Shown here piece after piece: positions 51,798 to 61,370 of a stretch of 64,000 bases of DNA (the stretch's first letter is position 1; every line of letters begins with the position of its first letter). The translations under genes and the position numbers were made by a program. Source of the stretch: Ottowia thiooxydans DSM 14619 (GTDB lineage: Bacteria; Pseudomonadota; Gammaproteobacteria; Burkholderiales; Burkholderiaceae_C); NCBI RefSeq assembly GCF_000422885.1, contig NZ_AUGX01000001.1:706068-770067 (forward strand), given 5' to 3'. The notes under the pieces are model-generated. The model ran no database searches. It was not told where the DNA came from and was given only the letters and a program-made list of their open reading frames with translations.

Positions 51798-52714
51798 AGC
51801 CAGCTCCTGGGCACGAGGAAGTACTCGGTCAAGCGTGCTTCCGCCGAGCCAGGTTCGGGAACGTGTTGGTATGACCAACGCACCAAAGGCGGCATGGAAA
51901 GCAAGATAGATTCGGTGCGGCCGCCGGATTGCAAGCCAAAGTGCGTGCCGCGGTCCCACACCAGGTTGAATTCCACATAGCGGCCTCGCCGGTAGAGTTG
52001 GTGTTCGCGTTCGCGTTCACCCCATGGCAGGGCTTGGCGCTTTTCCACGATGGGCAAGTACGCTTGCAGAAACGCATCGCCTACAGAACGGATCATCGCG
52101 AAACCATTCTCCGCACCACCTTCGGCGAAATCATCAAAAAAGATGCCGCCTATGCCGCGAGGTTCTGCGCGGTGCTTGTTGAAAAAGTACTCGTCGCACC
52201 ACTGCTTGAAGCGGGGGTACTTGTCTTCACCGAAAGGGGCCAGTGCATCACGGCAGCCCTGATGGAAATGCACCGCGTCTTCGTCAAATCCGTAATAGGG
52301 CGTGAGATCCATCCCTCCCCCGAACCAGCATACCGGCTCCTGACCAGGGTGCCCCGCAGAGATCATGCGAACGTTCATGTGAACCGTAGGCACATAGGGG
52401 TTGCGCGGGTGAAACACCAACGAAACACCCATGGCTTCAAACGGAGCGCCCGCCAACTCTGGCCGATGCTGCGTCGCCGAAGGCGGAAGCCGTGGGCCTC
52501 GCACATGCGAAAAGCCGCAGCCAGCACGCTCAAAAACTGCACCACCTTCCATGATCTGGGTAATGCCCTCGCCTTGCAAAGGCTCACCAGGCGCCTTGGA
52601 CCAGGCATCAGTGATGAAACAAGCCTGGCCATCGACCGATTCGATGCTGCTGGTGATGCGCTGCTGCAAACCAACAAGGTATTCGCGCACGCTATTGGGA
52701 TCAAGTGATGCCAT
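51794..52714 (-). CDS. hemF: oxygen-dependent coproporphyrinogen III oxidase
   Basis: 306 residues. The family pattern reads [60 protein letters not shown] and [20 protein letters not shown], then [13 protein letters not shown] and [20 protein letters not shown]. Converts coproporphyrinogen III to protoporphyrinogen IX using O2. It is followed on the same strand by nadD. The 392-base gap to purD contains a tandem repeat. Confidence 0.97.
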   Translation of the reverse strand: MASLDPNSVREYLVGLQQRITSSIESVDGQACFITDAWSKAPGEPLQGEGITQIMEGGAVFERAGCGFSHVRGPRLPPSATQHRPELAGAPFEAMGVSLVFHPRNPYVPTVHMNVRMISAGHPGQEPVCWFGGGMDLTPYYGFDEDAVHFHQGCRDALAPFGEDKYPRFKQWCDEYFFNKHRAEPRGIGGIFFDDFAEGGAENGFAMIRSVGDAFLQAYLPIVEKRQALPWGEREREHQLYRRGRYVEFNLVWDRGTHFGLQSGGRTESILLSMPPLVRWSYQHVPEPGSAEARLTEYFLVPRSWL

Positions 52715-52850
52715 GTCAGCTTTTCATTGCAAGGGAGCATGCCCCCTTCCCCCTTGGGGGAAGAAGGAAATAGGGCTCAGAAAGTCGAGACGCAGCCCAA
52801 ACGCCGGCAAACGCGCAGTTAATCCCGCCAAGCCGCTGACAGTTTCCCTC

Positions 52851-53105
52851 TCAAAAGGACGCGGAGCAGTCCAAGCAAGTGCAGCCGCAGAGCTGACTTC
52901 GCCAAACCACGGGCTACGCACCTCCTCAAAAGGACGCGGAGCAGTCCAAGCAAGTGCAGCCGCGGAGCTGGCTTTGCCAAACCACGGGCTACGCGCCTCC
53001 TCAAAAGGACGCGGAGCAGTCCAAGCAAGTGCAGCCGCGGAGCTGGCTTTGCCAGGCCGCTGGCTGCGTCCCCCTCGGGGGAAGGCGCGAAGCGACTCAG
53101 GGGGG
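52851..53105. repeat. three tandem 75-bp repeats ending in a dispersed palindromic repeat
   Basis: Units begin with TCAAAAGGACGCGGAGCAGT at 52851, 52926 and 53001 (period exactly 75). Each ends in a degenerate version of GGCTTTGCCA...GGCTACG, and the third runs into an inverted copy of the 16732-16861 repeat (53045-53105), suggesting repeated expansion from that element. All lie between hemF and purD; nothing coding was recognised in 52715-53106. Confidence 0.9.
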
Positions 53106-53106
53106 T

Positions 53107-54399
53107 TCATTTAACAGCACGAAAACCGATGTCTCGGCGGTACTGCATGCCGTCAAAATGAATACCGCGTGACACGTCGTAGGCCCGGGCCTGCGCCTGC
53201 TTGACCGAATCAGCCAGCGCGGTAACGCACAACACACGGCCACCTGAAGTGCGGACCTCTTCGCCCTCAAGCACGGTACCGGCATGAAAAACCACGGCAT
53301 CGTCTTCTGGCTTGGGGAGCCCGGAGATCAGATCACCCTTTTTAGGGCTCAGCGGATAGCCGCCAGCGGCCATGACAACGCCTAGCGCCGCGCGGCGATC
53401 CCACTGCAGTTCCACGGTGTCCAGTTTGCCGGAGGTGGCGGCCATCATCACATCGACCAGATCAGACTTGAGCCGCATCATGATGGGCTGGGTTTCCGGA
53501 TCGCCCATACGGCAATTGAATTCCAGCGTCTTGGGCTTGCCTTCTTCGTCGATCATCAGACCGGCATACAGGAAACCGGTAAACCCAATGCCGTCCTTAT
53601 CCATCCCGCGGATGGTGGGCAGGATGATTTCGCGCATGGCGCGGGCATGCACCTGGGGCGTCACCACTGGGGCAGGCGAATAAGCACCCATGCCACCGGT
53701 GTTGGGGCCTTCGTCGTTGTCTTTGAGGCGTTTGTGGTCCTGGCTGCTGGCCAGGGCAGTCACATTCTTACCATCACACATAACGATGAAGCTGGCTTCC
53801 TCGCCCTGGAGGAACTCTTCAATCACCACGCGTGGGACAGCTACGCCATCCGAGCCGGCGTTATGAGAGACCCCGAGCGCATTGGATTCCAGCATGTCGG
53901 CGACCGCGGCGTGCGCCTGCTCCAATGTCTGCGCCACCACCACGCCCTTGCCAGCCGCAAGGCCATCAGCCTTCACGACAATCGGCGCGCCGATCTTGTC
54001 GATGTAGGCATGTGCAGCAGTGGGGTCAGTGAAGGTTTCGAAGCGCGCGGTAGGAATACCGTGGCGCTGCATGAAGTCCTTGCTGAAGGCCTTGGAGCTC
54101 TCAAGCTGCGCCGCTGCGGCGGTGGGGCCAAAAATGCGCAGGCCGTTGGCACGGAAATCATCGACCACCCCAGCAGCGAGCGGCTGCTCGGGGCCCACCA
54201 CGGTGAGAGCGATTTTTTCGGCCAACGCCCACTCGCGCAACTCAGCGAGATCGGTGATGGGAATGTTTTTAAGCGTGGGAGAAAGCGCAGTGCCGCCGTT
54301 ACCAGGGGCAACATAGACCTGCTGCACCTTCGGCGATTGCGAAAGCTTCCAAGCCAGGGCGTGCTCGCGGCCACCCGAGCCGATAACCAGAATTTTCAA
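53107..54399 (-). CDS. purD: phosphoribosylamine--glycine ligase
   Basis: 430 residues. MKILVIGSGGREHALAWKLS at the start, GPEQPLAAGVVDDFRANGLR, the ATP-grasp stretch IVVKADGLAAGKGVVVAQTL and EEASFIVMCDGKNVTALASS, and NCRMGDPETQPIMMRLKSDL. Catalyses the second step of purine synthesis. It lies 15 bases downstream of yebC on the same strand. Confidence 0.97.
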   Translation of the reverse strand: MKILVIGSGGREHALAWKLSQSPKVQQVYVAPGNGGTALSPTLKNIPITDLAELREWALAEKIALTVVGPEQPLAAGVVDDFRANGLRIFGPTAAAAQLESSKAFSKDFMQRHGIPTARFETFTDPTAAHAYIDKIGAPIVVKADGLAAGKGVVVAQTLEQAHAAVADMLESNALGVSHNAGSDGVAVPRVVIEEFLQGEEASFIVMCDGKNVTALASSQDHKRLKDNDEGPNTGGMGAYSPAPVVTPQVHARAMREIILPTIRGMDKDGIGFTGFLYAGLMIDEEGKPKTLEFNCRMGDPETQPIMMRLKSDLVDVMMAATSGKLDTVELQWDRRAALGVVMAAGGYPLSPKKGDLISGLPKPEDDAVVFHAGTVLEGEEVRTSGGRVLCVTALADSVKQAQARAYDVSRGIHFDGMQYRRDIGFRAVK

Positions 54400-54414
54400 G
54401 GGAGCGCCTTACTC

Positions 54415-55140
54415 TTACTCGTTGATCACAGCGTTGTGGAAAACATCCTGCACGTCGTCCAAATCTTCGATCACGTCGAGCAGCTTTTGCATTTTGGCTG
54501 CATCGTCTCCCGTGAGGTCGATGGTGTTTTCGGCGCGCATGGTGACTTCGGCCAATTCAGGCTTCAAGCCTGCGGCCTCCAGTGCATTCTTTACCGCTTC
54601 GAAGGCGGTAGGGTCGGTCAGTACCTCAATGGCGCCTTCTTCGTCCGCGATGACGTCATCTGCGCCGGCCTCCAAAGCGACTTCCATGACCTTGTCTTCA
54701 TTGGTACCAGGCGCAAAGATCAATTGACCCACATGCTTGAACTGAAAAGCCACCGAGCCTTCAGTGCCCATATTGCCGCCGTATTTGCTGAAAGCATGCC
54801 GAACCTCCGCCACGGTGCGCACGCGGTTGTCGGTCATGGTGTCCACAATGATGGCTGCGCCGCCGATGCCGTAGCCCTCGTAGCGAATTTCCTCGTAACT
54901 CACGCCTTCGAGGTTGCCGGTGGCTTTATCGATGTTGCGCTTGACGATGTCCGCCGGCATATTGGCGGCTTTTGCCTTTTCAATGGCCAGGCGCAGACGG
55001 GGGTTGGCAGAGGGATCTCCGCCTCCGGTACGCGCAGCCACCATGATCTCCCGCACGACACGGGTCCAGACTCGCTGGCGCTTCTCGTCCTGCCTACCCT
55101 TGCGGTGCTGGATGTTTGCCCATTTACTATGGCCGGCCAA
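54415..55140 (-). CDS. yebC: YebC/PmpR family DNA-binding regulatory protein
   Basis: 241 residues. [20 protein letters not shown] is the standard start, followed by [20 protein letters not shown] and [20 protein letters not shown]. Members act as transcriptional regulators or in relief of ribosome stalling at polyproline. First gene of the leftward housekeeping block in this window; 5' of it lies the 298-base gap to the ATPase. Confidence 0.96.
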   Translation of the reverse strand: MAGHSKWANIQHRKGRQDEKRQRVWTRVVREIMVAARTGGGDPSANPRLRLAIEKAKAANMPADIVKRNIDKATGNLEGVSYEEIRYEGYGIGGAAIIVDTMTDNRVRTVAEVRHAFSKYGGNMGTEGSVAFQFKHVGQLIFAPGTNEDKVMEVALEAGADDVIADEEGAIEVLTDPTAFEAVKNALEAAGLKPELAEVTMRAENTIDLTGDDAAKMQKLLDVIEDLDDVQDVFHNAVINE

Positions 55141-55438
55141 AGATATTCCCCTAGAAATGAATGCCTAAACCGAGATTTTACGTTTTGGCAGGATGCAAGG
55201 GTGCGCAAATGGTCACGATGAAGATAAAACGCCCCCTTTTCTCGGTACGCGGCAATGCCTAAAAGCGCATTCAAGACCTCTGAGCAAGGACCGTTGTGTT
55301 CGAAAAGTCGTGACTGGAAGGCGAAAAGACAGCTGAAGGCATAAAAATGCGCCAAAAAGGGAGAAAAAGGTCCTTAAACGCGAGAGCGCCACTTCATTAT
55401 TGAGAGAATGCAGGAGTTTTTCAACGTGATGGCCCTGC
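55141..55438. other. intergenic region with one fragment of a dispersed repeat
   Basis: Contains CCGTTGTGTTCGAAAAG at 55291-55307, identical to part of the left arm of the MITE-like element at 58331. No gene was recognised. It holds the divergent promoters of yebC and the ATPase, but no box is clear. Confidence 0.5.
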
Positions 55439-56953
55439 ATGTCAGCTCAATCTTTACTCATCGCCAAGCACGGCGAGATCGAATGCTCAATCCTGTCGAG
55501 CTTGGCCAACCGCCACGGCCTGATCACAGGCGCCACAGGCACCGGTAAGACGGTGACGCTGCAAAAGCTGGCCGAGTCTTTCTCTGACATCGGGGTACCG
55601 GTGTTCATGAGTGACGTAAAAGGCGACCTTTCCGGCATCAGCCAGAAAGGGCAGATCGGCGAGAAGATGGCTGCGATTCTGAAGGACCGCGGGCTACCCG
55701 CCCCTGACTCGCAAGCCTGCCCGGTGACATTCTGGGACGTGTTCGGTGAGCAAGGCCACCCTGTGCGCGCCACCATTTCCGACATGGGGCCGCTGCTGCT
55801 GGGCCGTATGCTCGATTTGAACGAAACGCAATCGGGCGTACTAAACTTGGTGTTCAAGATCGCTGACGACAACGGCCTGCTGCTGCTTGATCTAAAAGAT
55901 CTGCGCGCCATGCTCCAGTACGTAGGTGAGAACAGCAAGGAATTCACCACCCAATACGGCAACATCAGCGCTGCCAGCGTTGGCGCCATTCAGCGTGGGT
56001 TGATGCAGATCGAGAGCCAGGGCGGAGACAAATTCTTCGGCGAGCCCATGCTCAATATCCAGGACATGATGCAAACCGTTGGCGGCAAGGGTGTGGTCAA
56101 TGTGCTGGTGGCTGACAAACTGCTCACGGCGCCCCGCTTGTACGCCACCTTCCTTCTCTGGATGCTCTCCGAATTGTTTGAGCAACTGCCCGAGGTAGGC
56201 GATCTGGATAAGCCCAAGATGCTGTTCTTCTTCGACGAAGCGCATCTGCTGTTCAACGATGCACCCAAAATATTGCTTGAGCGCATTGAGTTGGTCGTCA
56301 GGTTGGTGCGCTCCAAGGGGGTAGGCGTTTATTTCGTTACTCAAAACCCGGTGGATGTGCCGGACACCGTGTTGGCCCAGTTGGGCAACCGTGTGCAGCA
56401 CGCTCTGCGCGCGTTCACCCCTCGCGATCAGAAAGCCGTGAAAGCCACTGCGCAGACCATGCGCGGCAATCCAAAGCTGGACATAGAAACCGCCATCACT
56501 GAGCTGAGTACGGGTGAAGCTTTGGTAAGCTTCCTGGACGAAAAAGGCCGTCCAAGCGTGACCGAACGGGTGTTCGTCATCCCACCGGGTAGCCAAATTG
56601 GCCCGGTCAGCGCGGCCCAAAGGCAAAGCAGCATCGCCAGCTCTCTGGTCGCAGGGGTATACGAGAAAGCAGTGGACCGCGAATCCGCTTACGAGACGCT
56701 GCAGGCACGCGCCCAGGCCGACAAGGGTCTAGGCTCGAGCGCGGGCTCGGGTGGCGCAGTCAACACGGCCGAATCTGGCGGTGCAATGGATATGGCCAAG
56801 GAAATCCTCTTCGGCAGCACCGGCCCCCGCGGCGGCAAACGTGATGGTCTGGTGCAAACCATGGCCAAATCAGCCGTGCGAACCATGGGTACCACCGCAG
56901 GGCGACAAATCCTGCGCGGCGTCTTGGGCAGCATCTTTGGCGGCAAGCGCTAA
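55439..56953 (+). CDS. DUF853 / HerA-like helicase-domain ATPase
   Basis: 504 residues. Walker [21 protein letters not shown], Walker B-like [20 protein letters not shown], and the arginine-containing segment [20 protein letters not shown] identify the YjgR/HerA-type family (DUF853). Near the C-terminus a Gly/Ala/Ser-rich linker precedes [20 protein letters not shown]. Function in E. coli YjgR is unknown. It is followed by upp after a 105-base gap. Confidence 0.92.
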   Translation: MSAQSLLIAKHGEIECSILSSLANRHGLITGATGTGKTVTLQKLAESFSDIGVPVFMSDVKGDLSGISQKGQIGEKMAAILKDRGLPAPDSQACPVTFWDVFGEQGHPVRATISDMGPLLLGRMLDLNETQSGVLNLVFKIADDNGLLLLDLKDLRAMLQYVGENSKEFTTQYGNISAASVGAIQRGLMQIESQGGDKFFGEPMLNIQDMMQTVGGKGVVNVLVADKLLTAPRLYATFLLWMLSELFEQLPEVGDLDKPKMLFFFDEAHLLFNDAPKILLERIELVVRLVRSKGVGVYFVTQNPVDVPDTVLAQLGNRVQHALRAFTPRDQKAVKATAQTMRGNPKLDIETAITELSTGEALVSFLDEKGRPSVTERVFVIPPGSQIGPVSAAQRQSSIASSLVAGVYEKAVDRESAYETLQARAQADKGLGSSAGSGGAVNTAESGGAMDMAKEILFGSTGPRGGKRDGLVQTMAKSAVRTMGTTAGRQILRGVLGSIFGGKR

Positions 56954-57058
56954 GCGCCTGCTCAAAGCCTCCAAAAGCCTATTCAACGTCTAAGCAAATC
57001 ATCCCGCGCGCGATCACGAGAAAATCCTGTTCAAACTCAAGAAAAACACAAAAATCAA

Positions 57059-57688
57059 ATGTCTCAAGTCCATCACGTCACTCACCCGCTCGTTCAGCAC
57101 AAGCTCACGCTGATGCGCATGAAAGATGCCAGCAGCAACAGCTTTCGCACGCTTTTGAATGAGTTGGCAGCCCTGATGGCCTATGAAGTCACGCGCGACA
57201 TGCCGGTGGCCGATGTGGAGATCGAGACGCCCATGGAAACCATGATGAGCCCCATGATCGATGGCAAAAAGCTGACCTTTGCCTCTATCTTGCGCGCGGG
57301 CAATGGCATGCTGGACGGCTTGCTTTCCGTGGTACCCAATGCACGCGTGGGCCATGTGGGGCTTTACCGAGATCCAGACACATTGCAAGCCGTTGAGTAC
57401 TACTTCAAGATGCCCACAGGCATGGAAGGTCGAGACGTGGTGGTAGTCGATCCCATGCTCGCCACTGGCAACTCAGCCGCCGCGGCCATTACCAAGATCA
57501 AATCGGCGCAACCACGCTCCATCAAATTCCTGTGCCTGCTGGCAGCGCCCGAAGGCATCCTCACCTTGCATGCGGCGCATCCTGAAGTGCCTATCTTCAC
57601 TGCAGCCATTGATCGTGGTCTTAACGACCATGGGTACATCGTGCCCGGCTTGGGCGATGCCGGTGACCGGATTTTTGGTACGCGATAA
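57059..57688 (+). CDS. upp: uracil phosphoribosyltransferase
   Basis: 209 residues. Starts [20 protein letters not shown]; the PRPP-binding motif is [20 protein letters not shown], and the uracil-binding loop contains [20 protein letters not shown]. Standard length. Salvages uracil to UMP. It is closely followed by the convergent msrA. Confidence 0.97.
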   Translation: MSQVHHVTHPLVQHKLTLMRMKDASSNSFRTLLNELAALMAYEVTRDMPVADVEIETPMETMMSPMIDGKKLTFASILRAGNGMLDGLLSVVPNARVGHVGLYRDPDTLQAVEYYFKMPTGMEGRDVVVVDPMLATGNSAAAAITKIKSAQPRSIKFLCLLAAPEGILTLHAAHPEVPIFTAAIDRGLNDHGYIVPGLGDAGDRIFGTR

Positions 57689-57748
57689 CCAGAATTCAAT
57701 GCTCGGAGGTTCCAGAGGGAACCTTCAGCAATCGCCTGACGCTAACGC

Positions 57749-58315
57749 TCAGCCCTTGGCCAGCTCCTTGAAGGTCTTCCGGAACTTCCCTACTTTGGGC
57801 GCCGCCACGGCCATGCAGTAACCCTGCGTGGGGTTGTTTTCAAAAAAGTCCTGGTGGTAGTCTTCTGCTGGCCAATAGCTGGCAAGTGGCACGACTTCCG
57901 TCACGATGGGACCGTCGTATAAGGCATCGCGAGAAGCTTCGGCGATCAGCGTCTTGGCCACCTGTTCTTGCAGAGGCGTCGTGAAGTAGATGCCGCTGCG
58001 GTATTGCGTACCCACGTCGTTCCCCTGCCGGTTGAGTTGCGTGGGGTCGTGCACCACAAAGAATATCTCCAGGATCTGCCGGGTGCTGATCACTGCGGGG
58101 TCGTATTGGAGCCGAACCACCTCCACATAGCCAGTGCGGCCAGTGCAGACTTGCTCGTAGGTTGGCCTGGCCGACTGGCCGTTGCTGTAACCCGACTCCA
58201 CATCGGTCACGCCCCGCACTTCCTTGAAAACCGCCTCTGTGCACCAGAAGCAACCTCCGCCCAGCGCGATGGTTTCTGAAGCTGCGGGCTTGTCGAAGTT
58301 AGAAGTTTCTTCCAT
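57749..58315 (-). CDS. msrA: peptide-methionine (S)-S-oxide reductase
   Basis: 188 residues from the ATG at 58315 with AGGAA upstream; the frame continues to 58396, but that part lies in the repeat element. Catalytic Cys in LGGGCFWCTEAVFKEVRGVT, RTGYVEVVRLQYDPAVISTR, and the C-terminus WPAEDYHQDFFENNPTQGYC ending in the typical FRKTFKEL. Reduces methionine S-sulfoxide in proteins. Convergent with upp. Confidence 0.95.
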   Translation of the reverse strand: MEETSNFDKPAASETIALGGGCFWCTEAVFKEVRGVTDVESGYSNGQSARPTYEQVCTGRTGYVEVVRLQYDPAVISTRQILEIFFVVHDPTQLNRQGNDVGTQYRSGIYFTTPLQEQVAKTLIAEASRDALYDGPIVTEVVPLASYWPAEDYHQDFFENNPTQGYCMAVAAPKVGKFRKTFKELAKG

Positions 58316-58330
58316 TTTTTTCCTAAGAGT

Positions 58331-58511
58331 CTGTTCAACGTCTGCGTGCGAGGGCCGTTGTGTTCGAAAAGCTTTGGATGCGAGGAATGCGCCCATGCGA
58401 CGAAAAGCACAAGGATACCTCCTGGTATTGCGGGTACTTTTGCGGCCAGCTTAGGCAACGCTGCAAACGCGGTTTTTCGAGCGCAATGGACCGCGAGCAT
58501 GCGTTGAACAG
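58331..58511. mobile_element. MITE-like element with imperfect 42-bp terminal inverted repeats
   Basis: The left end, starting CTGTTCAACGTCTGCGTG (58331-58372), is the approximate inverse of the right end (58469-58511), whose inverse starts CTGTTCAACGCATGCTCG. The 181-base element has no coding capacity. The left arm includes CCGTTGTGTTCGAAAAG, also at 55291-55307. Related sequence families are widespread in Comamonadaceae. No target-site duplication was obvious. Confidence 0.65.
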
Positions 58512-58518
58512 GCTTTAG

Positions 58519-58679
58519 GGAACCTCTGCAAAACCCCTCACAGCGCCAGATCGCTACCCCCGGGCGGTCTGCTGCGTTGATTTTTTTGCCAATAGCACGA
58601 GCTATTGGCTGCAAAACTCGCCTGGCAGCCCATCCCGCGGCCAGCGCCTGGCATCCGCGATAGGTTTCGCAGAGACTCC
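58519..58679. mobile_element. second MITE-like element, IS5-type ends
   Basis: 161 bases bounded by GGAACCTCTGCAAAACC and the inverse GGAGTCTCTGCGAAACC (14 of 17 identical), flanked by TTAG (58515-58518) and CTAG (58680-58683), both fitting the YTAR target of IS5-group elements. No transposase is present, so it would be moved in trans. Confidence 0.65.
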
Positions 58680-58982
58680 CTAGGTGCTTACGAAACAACT
58701 CCACACGGCCAAGTTTTCATCAAAGGCACGGCACATGCGGGGACAGACCACACCCAGACATATGAATACTTTAGAAAACTTCAACTCTTGATTTCCAACA
58801 TCAGATTGGAACTTTTTTGTAGGCACGGGTTACTCACACTTGTCATGTTGACTCGAATCCGATAGGGGTCCGCTGAGACGAGGCAGCACAGGAAGAAAGC
58901 CATCCCCTTCAGGCAGCCGATTCCAGGTCATCCAGGATCAAGGCACCCACTCAAACAACTCATTTCACCGGATCTTCAGACA

Positions 58983-61256
58983 ATGCCACTAGAAGTAGCT
59001 CTGCCAGTCACCAATACTTTCGTTAAGGGAAATTTCACGAATGAAAATTCGATTTCCCCTCAAAAATCAAAACATAACAGAAGCGTTTCGGTTGGAATAA
59101 GCAATCTTGCACCAACAAAGCAAAAAATCTCGTCAGATCACGATTTCCTCATAATAAAAAACTCTGCGGTTCCGCACGACAGCGTTGAACGCCCAGGATA
59201 CCTTGACTATCTGAATCGTGGTTTGTCATTAGTTACCAACGTCGTTAGCAATATTGTAGCTGCACCAGCAAAATCGCACAAAGAAAACCAAGAGATCTTT
59301 GAAAACGATTATTTAAAGAACAACCTGGATTTGATTAATTTCCTGAAAACACCTCAGGGAACCTCCATCAGCCACAATGACGCGATTGGAGATTTGATAA
59401 TTTCCTATGGGCAACGCAACGATGGCCTTGCATCTTATCTGCAGAAAAACCTGCGCGATCAGCTGACGATTGGGGAGAACATTGCAAGGGCCTTATTTAG
59501 CCCGGGTTACGTAAAAAATTCAAATCTAATAATAAATATAAACAATAACTCTCAAATTATAGAGAAAAATATTTATACAGTGCGCGCCCTATGCTGGTAC
59601 ATGCTCGGTGTTGCGGCTTCTCAAGACGTAAAACGCCGCGATGGAGGTGACTTCACAATGAGCGACATGACCACTTCAGGGTCATTCATCATGAAGGATC
59701 CAGACAATCGAATTTACGATTTTCTGAATAGCTCCTCCTCCACCTACCATCGTACCTCCACTCATTTTGCCAAGCGCCTGGGCCACAACGATTCATACTA
59801 TTTTTTAAATTTTTTATCGACCAGAGGATATTGTCCAGATCAGAGGGGTATCGAGGACTACAGGTCTCTCTTGCCCATTCCAGGGGGAGCCCTACTGTTT
59901 GACAAATTAAAAGCGGGGGCGGATGGTCGGCCTGAACTTTTCGTTAAATTCGAAGCGGCTGGTTGCCCGGCCTTCACTGACCAATACTCAGACGGCGGCT
60001 TGGCTGGAGCGGTAAGTAGTACGCTCGCTGCTACGGTAAGAAATGCTGGGCACGCCCTACATTTCGTTGACAGCAAATCGCAAAAAACTCCACACGACTC
60101 TCAGGGAGCCCTACGGCAGGAGCACGTCCATAAGGGGGTGCTGAAACCCCTTCACGATCAGTTTATAGAGCTGATTAATGATGGCAAACGCAATCAGATC
60201 ATCGAGACAGATTCCGTTACAGAGGCAGTAAATGGTGGAATCACAGATATGTGCGTATTGCTTAAAACCTTGGCAGGGGCCGCCAACAAAAAATATCTCT
60301 ACCAAATGGAGCAATCTGTAAACACTCTTTTATCAAACATCATTGAGAAAACCGCGCAGCTGGGTAAATTTTCTGATCACTACAAGATCAAACGTCAGGG
60401 GGCTGAGGTTCACATTTCTCTGAATCCATCAGAAGTTGATACATCCATTCGCTCGATGATAACAACTGATGACTCCGACGACGTCGTAAATAGCATTCCA
60501 TTCACTCAACATGAAAATTATCTCGGGAATTTATATGTCTCTCAATTCGCTAATGCCACAAACTCATTTGTAGCATCGTCCATGCCATTGAATTCGAGTT
60601 CACCGGCAACTTCATTGAAGAATATGGCTTTAACTACGAGTACACCAGAAATCCCCTTCTCCGCTAATTCATTAGAATCCGCCATCTTCCTGAGCCCGTT
60701 AGAGTCCAACATACTTATTGATTCCGAAGAAGATGACATTTCGATGCTTTCGGTCAATACGGATGGCATCTTCTATTCGAGCAAGAGCGAACAGCAACTT
60801 CTGCAAGGTGGCAGTGCACACGATAATCTTCAGATCTCCCAGCTTGCCCACGGACTAACCTCAAGCCCTGCATGGTCGGTTGCAAACTTAACAAATATCC
60901 CAACGATCTCGGTAGCAGAGACAACCACTCTTGCCCAAATCACCACTCCCGGTAACAGCGAAGATAATGAAGGTTCTGTAAAATTTAATGCGCCGGTGAG
61001 CTACGAAACTGGCGGAATGGAAGAACCGCTGGAAGAAAATATTTTGGCCACCCCCACGAACGAAGATGAAAATCTCTCCGCGGTCAAAGCAGTCCGTACC
61101 CGCTCTCGTTCAGCCGTGAAGAATGCGGCTACACATCAAGAAACACGATCTGTAGAAAACGATGCGAAGGCCTATGACGATTGGAGTTCGTTCAAGCTGG
61201 ACTGGTCCGAGCTTTTCGGTGCTAACCGCTTGAACCGCTTGGCCTTCTGGCGATAG
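58983..61256 (+). CDS. unassigned 757-residue AT-rich orphan protein
   Basis: I do not recognise this protein. It is clearly more AT-rich than all neighbours and uses A/T-ending codons, suggesting recent transfer. There is no signal peptide or membrane segment. The N-terminus is rich in Ser/Asn/Thr (TKQKISS..), typical of some type III effectors; a middle region (about 285-400; SLLPIPGGALLFDKLKAGAD, PELFVKFEAAGCPAF) looks globular; the C-terminal third is acidic and Ser/Thr-rich and ends with RTRSRSAVK and DWSSFKLDWSELFGANR. No ribosome-binding site is clear at the ATG. The two MITE-like elements lie just upstream. No secretion genes are nearby. Confidence 0.75.
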   Translation: MPLEVALPVTNTFVKGNFTNENSISPQKSKHNRSVSVGISNLAPTKQKISSDHDFLIIKNSAVPHDSVERPGYLDYLNRGLSLVTNVVSNIVAAPAKSHKENQEIFENDYLKNNLDLINFLKTPQGTSISHNDAIGDLIISYGQRNDGLASYLQKNLRDQLTIGENIARALFSPGYVKNSNLIININNNSQIIEKNIYTVRALCWYMLGVAASQDVKRRDGGDFTMSDMTTSGSFIMKDPDNRIYDFLNSSSSTYHRTSTHFAKRLGHNDSYYFLNFLSTRGYCPDQRGIEDYRSLLPIPGGALLFDKLKAGADGRPELFVKFEAAGCPAFTDQYSDGGLAGAVSSTLAATVRNAGHALHFVDSKSQKTPHDSQGALRQEHVHKGVLKPLHDQFIELINDGKRNQIIETDSVTEAVNGGITDMCVLLKTLAGAANKKYLYQMEQSVNTLLSNIIEKTAQLGKFSDHYKIKRQGAEVHISLNPSEVDTSIRSMITTDDSDDVVNSIPFTQHENYLGNLYVSQFANATNSFVASSMPLNSSSPATSLKNMALTTSTPEIPFSANSLESAIFLSPLESNILIDSEEDDISMLSVNTDGIFYSSKSEQQLLQGGSAHDNLQISQLAHGLTSSPAWSVANLTNIPTISVAETTTLAQITTPGNSEDNEGSVKFNAPVSYETGGMEEPLEENILATPTNEDENLSAVKAVRTRSRSAVKNAATHQETRSVENDAKAYDDWSSFKLDWSELFGANRLNRLAFWR

Positions 61257-61370
61257 GGCAACTCCGCCCCCGGCATCGTAATCCGGCAACGGCGTTGTGA
61301 TTCAAAGCTCTCGGAACGAATTCATGATCTTCTCGACGCAGTGAAAAGTTCATGAACGCGGTCCCAGACC

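Noticed and set aside
52431..53114. 227-codon plus-strand frame over the 75-bp tandem repeat
   Set aside because: Protein repeats (SKGRGAVQASAAAELALP-type) simply reflect the DNA repeat; no start signal, and part lies antisense to hemF.
53647..55221. 524-codon plus-strand frame opposite purD and yebC
   Set aside because: Runs across two convincing minus-strand genes; translation has no domain and is explained by GC-skewed codon positions.
58840..58875. tRNA-like stretch TTGACTCGAATCCGATAGGGG
   Set aside because: Resembles a T-arm with 3' part, but no acceptor, D-arm or anticodon arm can be built around it.
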